Positions 54,166-64,000 of a stretch of DNA of 64,000 bases are shown piece by piece; within the stretch, counting starts at the first letter, position 1, and each line of letters opens with the position of its first letter. The notes under the pieces were generated by a model, which worked only from the letters and a program-made list of their open reading frames with translations, searched no databases and was not told the DNA's origin. Source of the stretch: Stieleria neptunia (lineage in GTDB: Bacteria; Planctomycetota; Planctomycetia; Pirellulales; Pirellulaceae); assembly GCF_007754155.1 (NCBI RefSeq), contig NZ_CP037423.1, forward strand, positions 930,001 through 994,000, in the 5' to 3' direction. The position numbers and the translations under genes are program-made.

Positions 54166-54877
54166 TTACAAAGTCTGCTCGGCGTCGACGCCGGAACGCC
54201 CGCCGTCGCCTCCAAGCAGGTTCAACTGATCCATCTTGCGACACGATTCGTCGTCGCTGAGGTGGTCGTAGTGTCTTACCATTGCGCTATCGGAATGTCC
54301 AAGCCATTGAATCACCATTCGTTCGGGAACCCGTTCGTTTGCACAGCGGCTGCAGACGTAGTGACGAAGACTATGCAGACGCCCGTCTTCAAAACTCTTT
54401 TGTCCGGGGAACGTTTTCGGAAATCGGTCGGACAGTGGCGTGATCACCTCGCTAACCAAAATGTTCCGAACCGTGTCAGGCTTTAACCGGCCTCTGCGCG
54501 GCCCTCTGAATACATACGGACCGTTGTGATCCAATGAATATGAATGCCCACTGATCAGCTCGAAGGCTTGTCGGTAGGCGTATTTCGCGTTGCGAGTTTT
54601 CCAGCCCCGGCGCCTGCGCAATCGATGCGATGGTTTGCCCCGCGTTTCTGTCGTACCTCCCGGCACGCCAACCTTCGCGGAGGTCCCACACGTCCAAGTA
54701 ACCAAGCAACTTTTCTTCGTTGATTCGCCGCTCTTGAATACCGAGACTTTCTCGCGCCTCGAAGCGTAGCTTTGTCAGATCGGATTGAAACTCCTTGCTG
54801 GGAGCACGAGGGTTGTAGATGAGAAGCGGAAAGTCGACCAAATCATCGAATTCCCGCCAATCGCAGCTACTGAGCAT
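54166..54877 (-). pseudogene. Frameshifted tyrosine integrase remnant
   Basis: Two minus-strand frames together make one integrase. The first (from 54877) carries the middle part and ends its natural reading near DLREGWRAGRYDRNAG-QTIASIAQA; the second continues with WKTRNAKYAYRQAFELISGH and ends with SLRHYVCSRCANERVPERMV, WLGHSDSAMVRHYDHL, the His-Arg, His and Tyr motifs. The frame changes near 54600-54615 by a one-base indel. The N-terminus is probably also missing. It points towards tRNA-Ser, so it marks an old integrated element. Confidence 0.8.
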
Positions 54878-56156
54878 AAGCAGCTTTCGGTTTCTCTCCT
54901 CCGTGTCTTTCTCTGTTTTACTGGCGTTAAAGAGAAGAGTGCTGCGGACCTGAGGCTATCCGCACCAACTCCAGAAGCTAACGGTGATCCATCAATATAT
55001 ATGGCGCATTTCGAGCTCTAATTTAGCAATATGGGGCAAGGCATTGCCGAGGCAGGCCTGAGGGCGGATCTGCCTTAACCTGCTGACGCAGAATCGTGTT
55101 CGTCGTTGGTTTCTCTGTCGATCGTCTGCTGCAGTCCGTTAAATGAAGTGCGGGAAGTACCCAGCGTCGGCGCAGTTCCGACAGACTGATCAGACTGCGT
55201 ATTCGGGATACGCCCTCGTCGCGCACTTTCGGGATTGCGTTGTTAGCACGCTGTTGACAAGTGAATTGGAGTCGTCAAATCGACACCCTGCCCGCAGAGG
55301 TCTTCCGCACCGAATTACCGAAATGAGTTGCTGAGGGCGCTTCGGTTGGTCCAACCGAAGCGGTGAAGGGTCCCGCGATCGATAGGACCAATAGGACAGA
55401 TGCGACCTATAAGTCTTATGTGTCCTATTTGTCCCATTGCACGATTGTTACCCCATCCTCGGAGCAACGGCAAAACAATGGGGGCAAGACAATTTTCGGC
55501 TCTGATCGTTTTGCCCCCATCGTCTTGCCCATCGTTCGTTGTCCAGTCGAGCAACAAAGATTGACAACTGATGACGCAGTCGGTTGCATCGACCAACGCG
55601 AGTTCGCTGAATCGCTTGGCCCCAGTTTCCGCCAAATCTTGGACCAACTTTCGAGGAAGCTTGCAGAAGAGCATCAAATCTGCATCGGTGGACACCGACG
55701 TTCCAAAGCGAATCGTCTTTGCGCAGGCGGCTGTGCCCAACCAAACGCTGTTGAGAGTGAGCAGGTGTTCCCGTTGATTTTGGCACTGTATTCCTTCGGT
55801 TGGGGACTTGGATGGACCGTCTACAGTGCGTTCACACCAGACCAACTCCTAAGTTGATTCGGCTCTCGTGGCGACGCGATCAAGGCCGTCACCCTGTCGG
55901 CGTGGTGGTGCGGTGTCTTCTCTGGGCTCGTTTGTTTGCTTGTCCGTTGGAGGCTTACTGGCTAACTTCCCCCCATACGCCGCCCTCGCAATCTGTTGAC
56001 TCTGATCGGCAAGGCACCGACGGTGCAACATTTTTCGATTCGACCCCACGTACCCCGTCTCGCCTTGGTCAGATCATCAAACAAATCTTTCAAAAAGCGT
56101 CAACGCAAGGCTGATCAAAGCCTTGGGTGTTTTGTTTTGATGGCGATAACAGCGGC
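54878..56156. other. Decayed intergenic patch
   Basis: No convincing gene. An imperfect inverted repeat of about 25-bp arms (GGCAAAACAATGGGGGCAAG / CTTGCC…) lies at 55469-55493 and 55505-55530, and AGGACA-type units at about 55384-55440. It looks like dispersed repeats within an old island. Confidence 0.5.
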
Positions 56157-56520
56157 ATGGCTGCTTCGGAAAACAATGACGACTTGCAAAGCGTGTTGAG
56201 GGTCAACGCTGAGCTGATCGAAACGGTTGAACGACTGCAGAAAGCCAACCAACAACTCCGCGAAGAACTGGAACTCTATCGTCGCAAATTCTTCGGCAGG
56301 TCTTCTGAGCGGCACGTTGAAGATGACTCGCAATTGCGTCTGTTTGACTTAGGTGAGCAGCAAGCCGAGAACGACGATGCCGAAGACGATGAAGCAACCC
56401 AGCCCCGCCGGCGTCATCGCAAAAAAAGAAGTCTGAGAAGCTGCCGCCGACGCATCGGTTAGGCCGCAAACACAAAGCGTCATTTTGGACTGCGGTGGCG
56501 ATCAATGTCTCCGGCGTCGT
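56157..56520 (+). pseudogene. IS66-type transposase N-terminal remnant
   Basis: ATG 56157 begins MAASENNDDLQSVLRVN; the leucine zipper-like QKANQQLREELELYRRKFFGRSSERH and LRLFDLGEQQ are the IS66 TnpC N-terminus. The frame goes off at a run of seven A (about 56420-56426), after which another frame has KKKSEKLPPTH, the expected IS66 continuation. The remainder of the transposase (DDE part) is missing. Confidence 0.75.
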
Positions 56521-56830
56521 TGCGTTGGTTACAGGCCCCAAAATGTTGACGCGCCGACACCGCCACTGCGGCCAATTCGCCACACCGTTCCGATGAGTCT
56601 TCGGATTGGTGAAAAGCAGTCGCAGGTCGCCCAAGCCACGAAGCGATACCCGGGCAGATAGAACGCTTACCTCCCAACGAAGAATTGCTGGATTTACTCA
56701 AAACCCACGCTCGTTTGTTGCCGGTACACGTCGGCGGGACTACTATTGGCTAATCCCCCACAGGTCCGGGGGCGTCGGCCGGTTGGTCGATCGACAACTG
56801 ATTTCTGAACGACTCTTGGAATGCTACCTG

Positions 56831-57892
56831 ATGTGGAATCAATCAAAGCTGACTCTGATCGCAATGCTCACTCTCTTCACCGCTCAGTGCGTTTCTTTCT
56901 CAACGACACGGGCGGATCAGCCTCTGGAAACGCTAAACCAAGATTGGGAGGTCACTATTTGGCGGATTTGCTACAAGGCTGGTGGGGAAGATCCAGAGGT
57001 GATAGGGCACCAGGATCACACGTTCACAGTCTCGGCATCTGACGAAACCGATGCAATCGAACTTGCCGCTGACCAATGCGAGGCCCTGCCTGCAATGATC
57101 TGTGCATTTAGTGCAAGTTGTTGTGGTTACGCCGCTGGCGAAGAATGTGATGGCTACGAGCCTGACCCGAACCCAGTGGATCCGGAGATGTCAATAAAAG
57201 CGAGACAAGGCGGCATAGAGGACGAGAGTGAGCCACGACTTTATGAAGTGCGCGGCATTGGGAAGAAGACGAATGCCGTCGTTGTTGGCTATTCCACCGA
57301 TAGTCTCGACCACGCATGGCTTAGATTTCGAAAAGGTGCGGCGCGACAGAACGGACTCATCGCCGGAAGCCTCAAAGTTCGTGATGTTCGCCGTTGGGTC
57401 TATGTATCACGTGTCTTCGTCAAGTCTCGGTTTAAGAAGAAAGTGTACTCTGAAGAGGCCTATTGCGTTGGCGACTCCGTGGAAAAAGCACAACAAGCAG
57501 CAGAGCGATTAGCGATCGAACTTGAATTGCATCTGATGCACAAAGGGCATACGGTTTTGGAGACAAGGCATACTGACCCTGCGAAGAAGTACAATAGCTT
57601 TCAGAACACTTGTGGCCCTCCGTTTCGCGGGACTGCGAAATGCAAGGTGCGTACTGATTTAGGGATTCGTAATGTTAAGGTTGTCAGGCTGGGGCATAAT
57701 CAGTTGCTAGCAGACTACGCTGCTGCGACTGCTTTGTTGGAGCTAGCTGACGCCTACGGCGGTTGCATTGAGGGAACTGCACCAGTCGTACCGAAGTTGA
57801 ACGTTGTCGTTCCAGGGTGCTCGAGCTGTTCGGGTGGCTCGGACGCTGCAAAAGGGCCTGATCAAAAGGAAGAAGTCGCGGAGGCGCAGTAA
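56831..57892 (+). CDS. Secreted Cys-rich hypothetical protein
   Basis: ATG 56831 (353 aa) starts with a signal peptide (LIAMLTLFTAQCVSFSTTRA). About a dozen Cys follow, including CAFSASCCGYAAGEEC. The frame extends upstream through the IS66 remnant region and is not natural there. No known family; extracytoplasmic. The neighbour kinase is convergent and 49 bases away. Confidence 0.55.
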   Translation: MWNQSKLTLIAMLTLFTAQCVSFSTTRADQPLETLNQDWEVTIWRICYKAGGEDPEVIGHQDHTFTVSASDETDAIELAADQCEALPAMICAFSASCCGYAAGEECDGYEPDPNPVDPEMSIKARQGGIEDESEPRLYEVRGIGKKTNAVVVGYSTDSLDHAWLRFRKGAARQNGLIAGSLKVRDVRRWVYVSRVFVKSRFKKKVYSEEAYCVGDSVEKAQQAAERLAIELELHLMHKGHTVLETRHTDPAKKYNSFQNTCGPPFRGTAKCKVRTDLGIRNVKVVRLGHNQLLADYAAATALLELADAYGGCIEGTAPVVPKLNVVVPGCSSCSGGSDAAKGPDQKEEVAEAQ

Positions 57893-57941
57893 CAAGAATG
57901 GGGGCAACAGTTCGGCAATCGTGAATCCAAAGTCGAACTCA

Positions 57942-60900
57942 CTATTGTCCCTCCACGACTTGCTCGATCTGTTGCCGGGCAAAGTCAACTTGATAGCGTT
58001 CGCGTTCCATCTTGGACAATTCTCTCGCCGTGTTGAGAATCGCTTTGGTGTCGAGCAGAATGCTCCGCAGACGCTTGTCTGCGGAGACCACGAATAGCTT
58101 TTCTTTGCCAGCGTGATCGACCGAGGGAATCATTCTTAGCAAGTCGTCGCCGGCAAATGAGAGGAGGCGCTGGCCGTTAGAATCCCACCAGGCGAGCGAC
58201 GTTCCCTGGAACGTCAGCAGTCGCTCGCCTCGCTCGTCAAACTCTGCTGACGAGATTGACTCTCGAGGCAAGGAGATCTTCAAATCCAGTTTGCCGGTTG
58301 CCGGCTGATACAGGAACACCTTGCGAGAAAGCAGCGCCAGGATCCGCTGGCCTGTGGGATCAAACCGAATCTGTCGTACCGATCGCTCGATTGGAATTTC
58401 GGTTGATTCTCCATCAGCCGAGACCACTATCGCCCATGCCTTCTCTTCTTTCCGGCGATCAGGTTTGTTGGCCAACAGCAATCGACTACCCTCTGGCTGA
58501 AACTGAACCCAACGCATCGGTTGATCGGAATGATCATACGGAAGTGGGTTTGCGGATTCCGTGTCCCAGACTTGCCAGGCTCCTTTGTTGGTGAAACTGG
58601 CCAGTCGTACTGCGAAGGCCGAAAAACTGAGCCCATCGATCGGATCCGATAATCCTGTCAGCTCGCCAATGGGATCCGACGTGTCCTCGGCAAGATTCCA
58701 CAACAAGACCCTGCCGGTCGTATCACCGCTGGCCAACCGTTTGCCATCAGAGCTGATGACCGCAGCCAAAACTGGAGCGGTGTGACCCTTCAGGAAACGT
58801 TTCAGTTGAAGGCTTTGTGCATCCCAGATTGCGACGGAATGATCGTAGGAACAGGTGACGATTTCATTGTTGCCGGGAGTGAATCGCGCAAAGCTGATCG
58901 GTGCCGCGTGACCGCCAATCACGCCTCGCTTTTTTCGTATTCGTGAATCATAAACAGCCAGGCTGTGATTGAATCCCTGCCCGATCACCGCATTTTCAAT
59001 CGAGGACTTTTTGAGCGATCGTAATGCCAGATGGGGAAGTTCGATTGTCCGAGTCGGCTGATCCGCTTTTTGAATGTCCCAGATCTCCAGCTTGGATGCC
59101 GGCGACGTCGTCATCTTGCTCGATAACGGCGCTCCCGTTGGCAACGCTGTTGCAGCGACGATTCGTTGTTGGTCCAAAAACTCAGCCGCACGGTAGGGAG
59201 TCTCGCTGATCTGGTCGATTCTTCCTTCGACAAGATCCCAGTGGAACAGGCCGCCCTGCGTGCTAGTGACCACGGCCAGTTTCTCTTCGGGATGAAGGCT
59301 GATCGAGCGCGTACCCGCCGGACCTGTGACTCGATGCAACAGGTTCCCATTCGCCGCATCCCAACAGCAGAGTTCTTTGCTCGAGTGGGCGTAGGTCAAG
59401 ACTTTGTCACCACCGTCAGCGAATTTCCCCGTGTTCATCGGGTAGTCGATCGAGCCGAGTTCCAAGAGGGGCATCAGGTCTTGAGAGTTGAAAATGACGG
59501 CGCGATTCTGGCTGGAGACGGCAAGCAGTCGACTTCCGTCTGGGCTGTAGTGAAGCGCGGTGCATCCATCGACTGAGGCATTTTTTAACAGTCGCCCTGT
59601 TTCCACCTCCAAGGTACGAATCAAACCCTTTCGATCGACCGTGGCGACGACCGGCTGGTGAGGATGAAAGACGTTGTCGTTCAGATCGACGTTGGGGGTG
59701 CCGATGGGAAATCGTACATCGGTCTGCCACTTCCAGATCCAACTGGTTCCTTCCAGGGATCGAATAAAAACGGTTCGGCCGTCCGGGCTGAGTTCAGCGG
59801 AAAGTCGACTTCCAATTCGCTGCTTAAACTTGGCAAGTACCTTGCCAGAGGCTCCTTCCAACACTTGAACCTCCTCTTCGTCGGTCGAGACGAGTATTTC
59901 GGTTGACTCGCGACCGCTCAATCGGGCCGCTCGTGTCAACAATGGCTGACCGCTTTCCACATTCAAGACGACGCTGTGCTGTTGATGGCGGGTGGTCATC
60001 AGGTGCTGCGCGTTGTCGCCGCTGCGGGATACGATGGGAAGATTGGTCGGCAGCGTCTCGGGAAAGTGAGCCCTCTCTGCTCCGGACTGTGCGTACCAAA
60101 CGCGGGTTGTTCCGTCGTTGGACCCAGAGACCAGTCGGTTTGAGTCAGGACTGAATGCTACGGAAAGAGCGGGTCCATCGTGGCCCCGCAATTCCGCGAC
60201 CAGCGTCGTTGCTTCAGAATCCCAGATTTGAAATCGGGTTGAGGTGTCCCATGTCGCGAGGTATCGGCTGTCTGGCGAAAAGACGATCCCTTTCACCGGG
60301 TGCTCAAGTTTGATTTCTCCAATGATTGACAGTTGCGCCGAGTCAACCAACTGAATCGAGCGAGCGAAACCCAATGCGAACTGTTCCCCATCGGGGCTGA
60401 CTGCCACCTCGATCGCACTGCCACAAGGCCTGGAGTCTTCGCTGGCGAGATCCCACAGATCGACCCCCAAGGAAGGAGAGCAAGTGAGCAGTTGTTTGGA
60501 ATCATGCGTAAAGACCACCTGGTTAACGGGGAGCCGTGTGTCGCTGCGGGCCGCCCAGTGGTCCAGCTTTCGCAGTTGTTCGCCACTCTGGGCATCCCAG
60601 ACCCTAACGGTTTTATCATTCGAGAGCGTCACGATCTTGGTTCCGTCCGGCGAGTAACCCGCATAGAAGACCCAATCGGTATGGCCTCGCAGTGTGAGGG
60701 TGGCATCACCGGCAGCATTGAAGACCTTGGCTGTATTCTCCAGCGCAGGGGCAACAATCAAGGTCGCTTCACCAACAGGACAAAAACTCTCTGGCTTCGC
60801 TTCGACCAGAAATGCACCGTCCAATTGGCCAATCCTAACTCCACGGTCAATGTCCCAGATCTGAGGAGGCGACTCGGCTAAGACTTCGGCAGAGTATCCA

Positions 60901-62828
60901 AGCGGAGTGCTCCGCGTGGATGCCGTCAAAACCCGGCGTCCCTCAGGATGAAAGGCCGCTGAGGTAATCGTTTTCGCACCCTGGAGTTTCAGCAGTTCAA
61001 CTCCCGTGGAAGCATCGTACAGCCGGGCCGGCACGGGATCGCTTGAAAAATAGGAAACGTCACCGGTTACCAGGATGGTTTTTCCATCGGGACTGAACTG
61101 AACATCGCCGACAGGAGCTGTTTGTTTGCGGACGAACTGTTCATGGTTCGCGTCCAGTGCTGCCACCAACACCGTCATGGCGTCAGCGTCGCGGTGCAGT
61201 TTTGCGCCTTCTTTAGCCAGGGCTGCGGCAAGACCGGGATTGCGCGAGAGTTCCAACGATCCCAATGCACTGAGTCGCCGGCCCTCTGATTTTTTTAGCG
61301 CGGCCGTCAGTTGACTGTTTTTTGATTCAACATGGCGGCGCGCTTTGGTCTCCGTTTGCACGGCGAAAGCTAACATTGACATCGCCGAGACGATAATGAC
61401 TGCGAAAATCGCTGTCACCGAATTCACGAGCGCGCGGTGCCTGCGAGCCCACTTGACCATCTTTTGGGGAACGGTTGGCCGACGCGCTTTGATCGGCTCG
61501 TCCCTGGTCCAGGCCCTCAAGTCTCCCGCGAGATCTCCCGCTGTCTGGTAACGTTCGTCCGGGTTCTTTGCCAAGCACTTGAGAACGATCAGTTCCAGAG
61601 CCTCGGGTAACCGACGGTTGATCTTGCGCGGAGCGACAGGGTCTTCAAATGCGATCTGCCGCAAAATTTCCGTGCGGGTCCTGCCGTTGAACGCGTGCCG
61701 CAACGTCAACAATTCATACAACGTCGCGCCGAGAGAAAAGATATCGGTTCGGTGATCAACCACGATTCGCTTGGCATACGCCTGTTCCGGGCTCATGTAG
61801 CGCCAAGTACCGATGACATCCCCGGGTTTGGTGAGTGCACTTTCACCTTGCACTTGGGCCAAACCGAAATCGGCGACGAACACATCTCCGTTCTGATCGA
61901 CCAGCAGGTTTGAAGGTTTAATGTCACGGTGGACGATTCCCGTGTCATGGGCGTGCTGCAACGCATCAGCCACCTGGACGCCCATCCTGGCAAACGCTTC
62001 CACAAATTCCCGATTGGACGTGGAGCCTCCGCTTTTCAGAGCATTCTGCAGATCAAACGAACTCAAGCCTTGTGATGTCGAAGCCTCTTGCGCTTTGGCC
62101 GTTGAGATTTTATGTTGCGATGATTTACCTTGGTTTCCATGCGAGGCGTCTTGGCGAAATTCAGCAATCCACCCTGCAAGGTTCTTGCCGTTGATGTACT
62201 GCATCGCATAGTAGTACGTGCCTTTTTCAATTCCGAAAGCATAGACGGGGACAACATGCGGATGATCCAATTGACCCGCCGCGCGGGCTTCGTTTTGAAA
62301 CCGAGTGCGCGCCGACTTGCTGATCATCGCATTGACGGGCAAAACCTTGATCGCAACCGTTTTGTCAAGCTTGACATCCTTGCCCTTGTAGACGACGCCC
62401 ATACCGCCTTGGCCGATTCGGCCGAGTAGCTGATAGTCTCCCAGTTGTTTGACCTGCCAGGATTCGAATGCGATGTCGCTATCGATCATGTCAAACGCTA
62501 CGGTGGGCGAAGGTACGGCAGTCTTACTCTCATCCAAATAAACTGCTCGGATCAATTCCTCGCTTTCAGCGAAACGTGAAACGTAAGAGTCAAGATCGAC
62601 AGTCTCTCCCTGATTGCGGCGGAGATTGACCTCCAGTTGGACCAGTCGAACGAGGAGATGCTCGCGAGAATCACGGTCGACTCGTTCCAGGAACTCGCCG
62701 ATCTGAGGGGCTTCGTTATGCATCCATGCTTGTTTGAACTCAACACAAAGTTGTTGAATCTGGTCCTGTGGTTTGCTTGGGAACTCAGTGGCCACCCTGG
62801 TTCTCCTTTGATCGGACGCCGAGTGCAT
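57942..62828 (-). CDS. Giant Ser/Thr protein kinase with WD40 repeats
   Basis: The 1628-aa protein starts at 62828 (GTG at about 62795 also possible). Kinase motifs: GQGGMG (139-144), AIKV Lys (about 161), HRDIKPSN (300-307), DFG (320-322), RYMSPEQ. An unusual low-complexity insertion (about 225-265) lies inside the kinase domain. One TM segment is at about 467-491. From about 570 to 1590 there are many WD40-like units (VQFSPDGK, VAFSPDSNRLVSGSNDGTTR, ARFTPGNNEIVTCSYDHSVA), probably two propellers or more. This layout is typical for planctomycete signalling kinases. Confidence 0.92.
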   Translation of the reverse strand: MHSASDQRRTRVATEFPSKPQDQIQQLCVEFKQAWMHNEAPQIGEFLERVDRDSREHLLVRLVQLEVNLRRNQGETVDLDSYVSRFAESEELIRAVYLDESKTAVPSPTVAFDMIDSDIAFESWQVKQLGDYQLLGRIGQGGMGVVYKGKDVKLDKTVAIKVLPVNAMISKSARTRFQNEARAAGQLDHPHVVPVYAFGIEKGTYYYAMQYINGKNLAGWIAEFRQDASHGNQGKSSQHKISTAKAQEASTSQGLSSFDLQNALKSGGSTSNREFVEAFARMGVQVADALQHAHDTGIVHRDIKPSNLLVDQNGDVFVADFGLAQVQGESALTKPGDVIGTWRYMSPEQAYAKRIVVDHRTDIFSLGATLYELLTLRHAFNGRTRTEILRQIAFEDPVAPRKINRRLPEALELIVLKCLAKNPDERYQTAGDLAGDLRAWTRDEPIKARRPTVPQKMVKWARRHRALVNSVTAIFAVIIVSAMSMLAFAVQTETKARRHVESKNSQLTAALKKSEGRRLSALGSLELSRNPGLAAALAKEGAKLHRDADAMTVLVAALDANHEQFVRKQTAPVGDVQFSPDGKTILVTGDVSYFSSDPVPARLYDASTGVELLKLQGAKTITSAAFHPEGRRVLTASTRSTPLGYSAEVLAESPPQIWDIDRGVRIGQLDGAFLVEAKPESFCPVGEATLIVAPALENTAKVFNAAGDATLTLRGHTDWVFYAGYSPDGTKIVTLSNDKTVRVWDAQSGEQLRKLDHWAARSDTRLPVNQVVFTHDSKQLLTCSPSLGVDLWDLASEDSRPCGSAIEVAVSPDGEQFALGFARSIQLVDSAQLSIIGEIKLEHPVKGIVFSPDSRYLATWDTSTRFQIWDSEATTLVAELRGHDGPALSVAFSPDSNRLVSGSNDGTTRVWYAQSGAERAHFPETLPTNLPIVSRSGDNAQHLMTTRHQQHSVVLNVESGQPLLTRAARLSGRESTEILVSTDEEEVQVLEGASGKVLAKFKQRIGSRLSAELSPDGRTVFIRSLEGTSWIWKWQTDVRFPIGTPNVDLNDNVFHPHQPVVATVDRKGLIRTLEVETGRLLKNASVDGCTALHYSPDGSRLLAVSSQNRAVIFNSQDLMPLLELGSIDYPMNTGKFADGGDKVLTYAHSSKELCCWDAANGNLLHRVTGPAGTRSISLHPEEKLAVVTSTQGGLFHWDLVEGRIDQISETPYRAAEFLDQQRIVAATALPTGAPLSSKMTTSPASKLEIWDIQKADQPTRTIELPHLALRSLKKSSIENAVIGQGFNHSLAVYDSRIRKKRGVIGGHAAPISFARFTPGNNEIVTCSYDHSVAIWDAQSLQLKRFLKGHTAPVLAAVISSDGKRLASGDTTGRVLLWNLAEDTSDPIGELTGLSDPIDGLSFSAFAVRLASFTNKGAWQVWDTESANPLPYDHSDQPMRWVQFQPEGSRLLLANKPDRRKEEKAWAIVVSADGESTEIPIERSVRQIRFDPTGQRILALLSRKVFLYQPATGKLDLKISLPRESISSAEFDERGERLLTFQGTSLAWWDSNGQRLLSFAGDDLLRMIPSVDHAGKEKLFVVSADKRLRSILLDTKAILNTARELSKMERERYQVDFARQQIEQVVEGQ

Positions 62829-63168
62829 TCAGAGATGAAACGAATCGCATCTTGATTGTACCCGGCCGTGTCGGGCTGGCAGACCCCCCATGCAAGATTG
62901 GCGGCAGTTGCTGGCGGATTCGCTGCCGTTGCGCAGTTCCCATTCGATCGATGTTCGATGCCGCGGTGACGAGACCGCCATCTCGAAGCGTGTCAGCTTG
63001 CGCGCGGAGGTGGCGGACACCGAAGCGAGTCACCGGTGTGGCGAAGCGAGCCCCGGCGGCCGGCACCGGAATGATAAGGGAAACGTGCTCGCCCACGCGG
63101 AACTCATCAACGGGTGAACTGAAAGCATTGCGATCTGGCATCGTTTTCTCTGGTTTGGTTTGCGGCAT
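62785..63168 (-). CDS. Possible protein overlapping the kinase start
   Basis: A 127-aa frame (or 118 aa from the second ATG near 63141) precedes the kinase on the same strand and overlaps it by 44 bases. It has a plausible beta segment (RVGEHVSLIIPVPAAGARFA) but no known motif, and it might be an artefact. Confidence 0.3.
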   Translation of the reverse strand: MPQTKPEKTMPDRNAFSSPVDEFRVGEHVSLIIPVPAAGARFATPVTRFGVRHLRAQADTLRDGGLVTAASNIDRMGTAQRQRIRQQLPPILHGGSASPTRPGTIKMRFVSSLNALGVRSKENQGGH

Positions 63169-63646
63169 GGTTGGGTTACTCCATTGTCATTCGACTCCGC
63201 TTCGTCGATCGTCGAATCACCCATCAGGACGTCGGACGAGTTCGGCGAACGGTGACGCTACCGGAGGTGAGCGGCAGTGCGTCCAACAACGCTAGGCGGT
63301 CGCCTCGGTCGAAGTCGGGTTGATGGCACGGAGTTGAGCGGGCAGTTGGCAGTTGGCAGTAAGGGTTCGGAGCTGACCGGTAGGGTTGCGCCAGACGGCT
63401 GATGCCAAACGGTACCTTTCACTCTTCGAACTTTACTCTTCCAACGACCTCCCCTCGCTTCGCTCGACTCTCCTGCCAGGAGGGTGACTTTTGCAGTGCG
63501 CGGTGACGCTTCGAGCCTGCGCGGTTGACGATGGTACAATGGTTTTGCGTTCTACCGTGCGACGTTCGTGACTCGCTTGCGAGCGCGCGAATCGGAAGCG
63601 GCGACTTCAGCGAAACCCTTCCTCGAATCTGAATCAGGACAAGACC
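63169..63646. other. Intergenic region with repeats
   Basis: About 480 bases between divergent genes with repeat B at 63446 and a GGCAGTTGGCAGT doublet near 63343. No gene seen. Confidence 0.5.
63446..63486. repeat. Dispersed repeat B (copy 3, host DNA)
   Basis: It is like the elements at 6217 and 21350 with one or two base changes. Confidence 0.8.
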
Positions 63647-64000
63647 ATGACAAGAAGCCGATTGACCGTGTGTTGGGCGGGTGTGCTGGCAAGCGTCGCG
63701 ATGATCGGGATCACACCCCTCTTGGCCCAGCCCCCTGCATTGCCGAAAGGCGTCGAAAGCAGTTTTGATTCGGAGGAGGGCTCGGTCCTAAAAGTATTCT
63801 CCGCTGAACACGAAGGCCATCGGTTCATTGCCTACTTGGTTCAATGGAAGGACTTTGAGGTCATCGTGAGTGACCCGCTGGCGCGCAGTGATTTCCAGCA
63901 GGGTGACACGATCCAGTTTTTGGCGCAAAAGGTACGACTGCCGAACCTCTCGACATTAAATTTTGTCCTGCTGGCAGCCCCGGCGGAAATGAAACGCGCC
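63647..64000 (+). CDS. Secreted hypothetical protein (3' partial)
   Basis: ATG 63647 has AGGA 7 bases upstream. The first 118 codons are open to the window end. A signal peptide (LTVCWAGVLASVAMIGITPL, cleavage near LAQ) is followed by a beta-rich chain (HRFIAYLVQWKDFEVIVSDP). No family recognised. Confidence 0.6.
   Translation, partial: MTRSRLTVCWAGVLASVAMIGITPLLAQPPALPKGVESSFDSEEGSVLKVFSAEHEGHRFIAYLVQWKDFEVIVSDPLARSDFQQGDTIQFLAQKVRLPNLSTLNFVLLAAPAEMKRA

Noticed and set aside
55315..55857. 176-aa leftward and 164-aa rightward frames
   Set aside because: They run through an inverted dispersed repeat and show no family; typical over-prediction in such repeats.
1..64000. CRISPR array
   Set aside because: No evenly spaced direct repeats were seen; all repeats are dispersed palindromes or short tandem pairs.
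1..64000. Riboswitch or rRNA genes
   Set aside because: No recognisable conserved cores were seen; only the two tRNAs are supported as RNA genes.

Overview
The window looks like a chromosome segment of a planctomycete, most likely Pirellulaceae/Rhodopirellula-like. This is inferred from the host genes: an ECF sigma factor paired with a membrane Ser/Thr kinase, a giant kinase-WD40 fusion, a thioredoxin/YHS-like secreted protein, a Uma2 protein, a short Gly/Arg-rich Rho, and several dispersed palindromic repeat families. No rRNA or marker gene allows naming a species.

About two thirds of the window (at least 4.4-44.9 kb) is one integrated tailed-phage element. A tyrosine integrase (43.7-44.9 kb) ends 46 bp from the 3' end of a tRNA-Leu(CAA), so the element lies to the left of that tRNA. 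I see no second copy of the tRNA 3' end in the window, so the left end is probably outside it. The split STAND/HEAT-type gene at 1-4.2 kb may then be cargo of the same element. The rightward late region runs: membrane protein, trypsin-like protease, small TM/coiled-coil protein, fibre-like proteins, terminase small and large subunits, zinc ribbon, [leftward cargo island], gpW-like connector, lambda-type portal, [leftward secreted protein], protease/scaffold, decoration protein, Mu gpT-like capsid, connectors and tail completion, tube-like protein, chaperone-region ORFs, tape measure, distal tail and tip proteins, and a last coupled gene that fuses a Cys-rich domain, a phosphoribosyltransferase and a HAD phosphatase. 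There is no sheath gene, so a siphovirus-like virion is inferred. A leftward operon (RadC/JAB fusion, GP88-like protein, 52-aa acidic protein) converges on the late operon at a cluster of perfect palindromes. An ECF sigma/kinase pair sits between this operon and the integrase.

The cargo island at 12.4-16.9 kb is all leftward and AT-richer: a PD-(D/E)XK nuclease-like protein, an ankyrin protein, an intact IS630 element with TA duplication, a possible small ORF and a four-TM protein. It interrupts the head genes between terminase and connector.

Right of the tRNA-Leu come ordinary host genes: Uma2, a SHOCT/DUF4870-like protein, an RNase Z-like MBL hydrolase, an STN-domain protein, a HEAT/TPR protein, a small membrane protein, a thioredoxin-like protein, rho and tRNA-Ser(GGA). 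Next to tRNA-Ser is a decayed patch with a frameshifted integrase and an IS66 remnant. The window closes with secreted hypothetical proteins and the kinase-WD40 giant.
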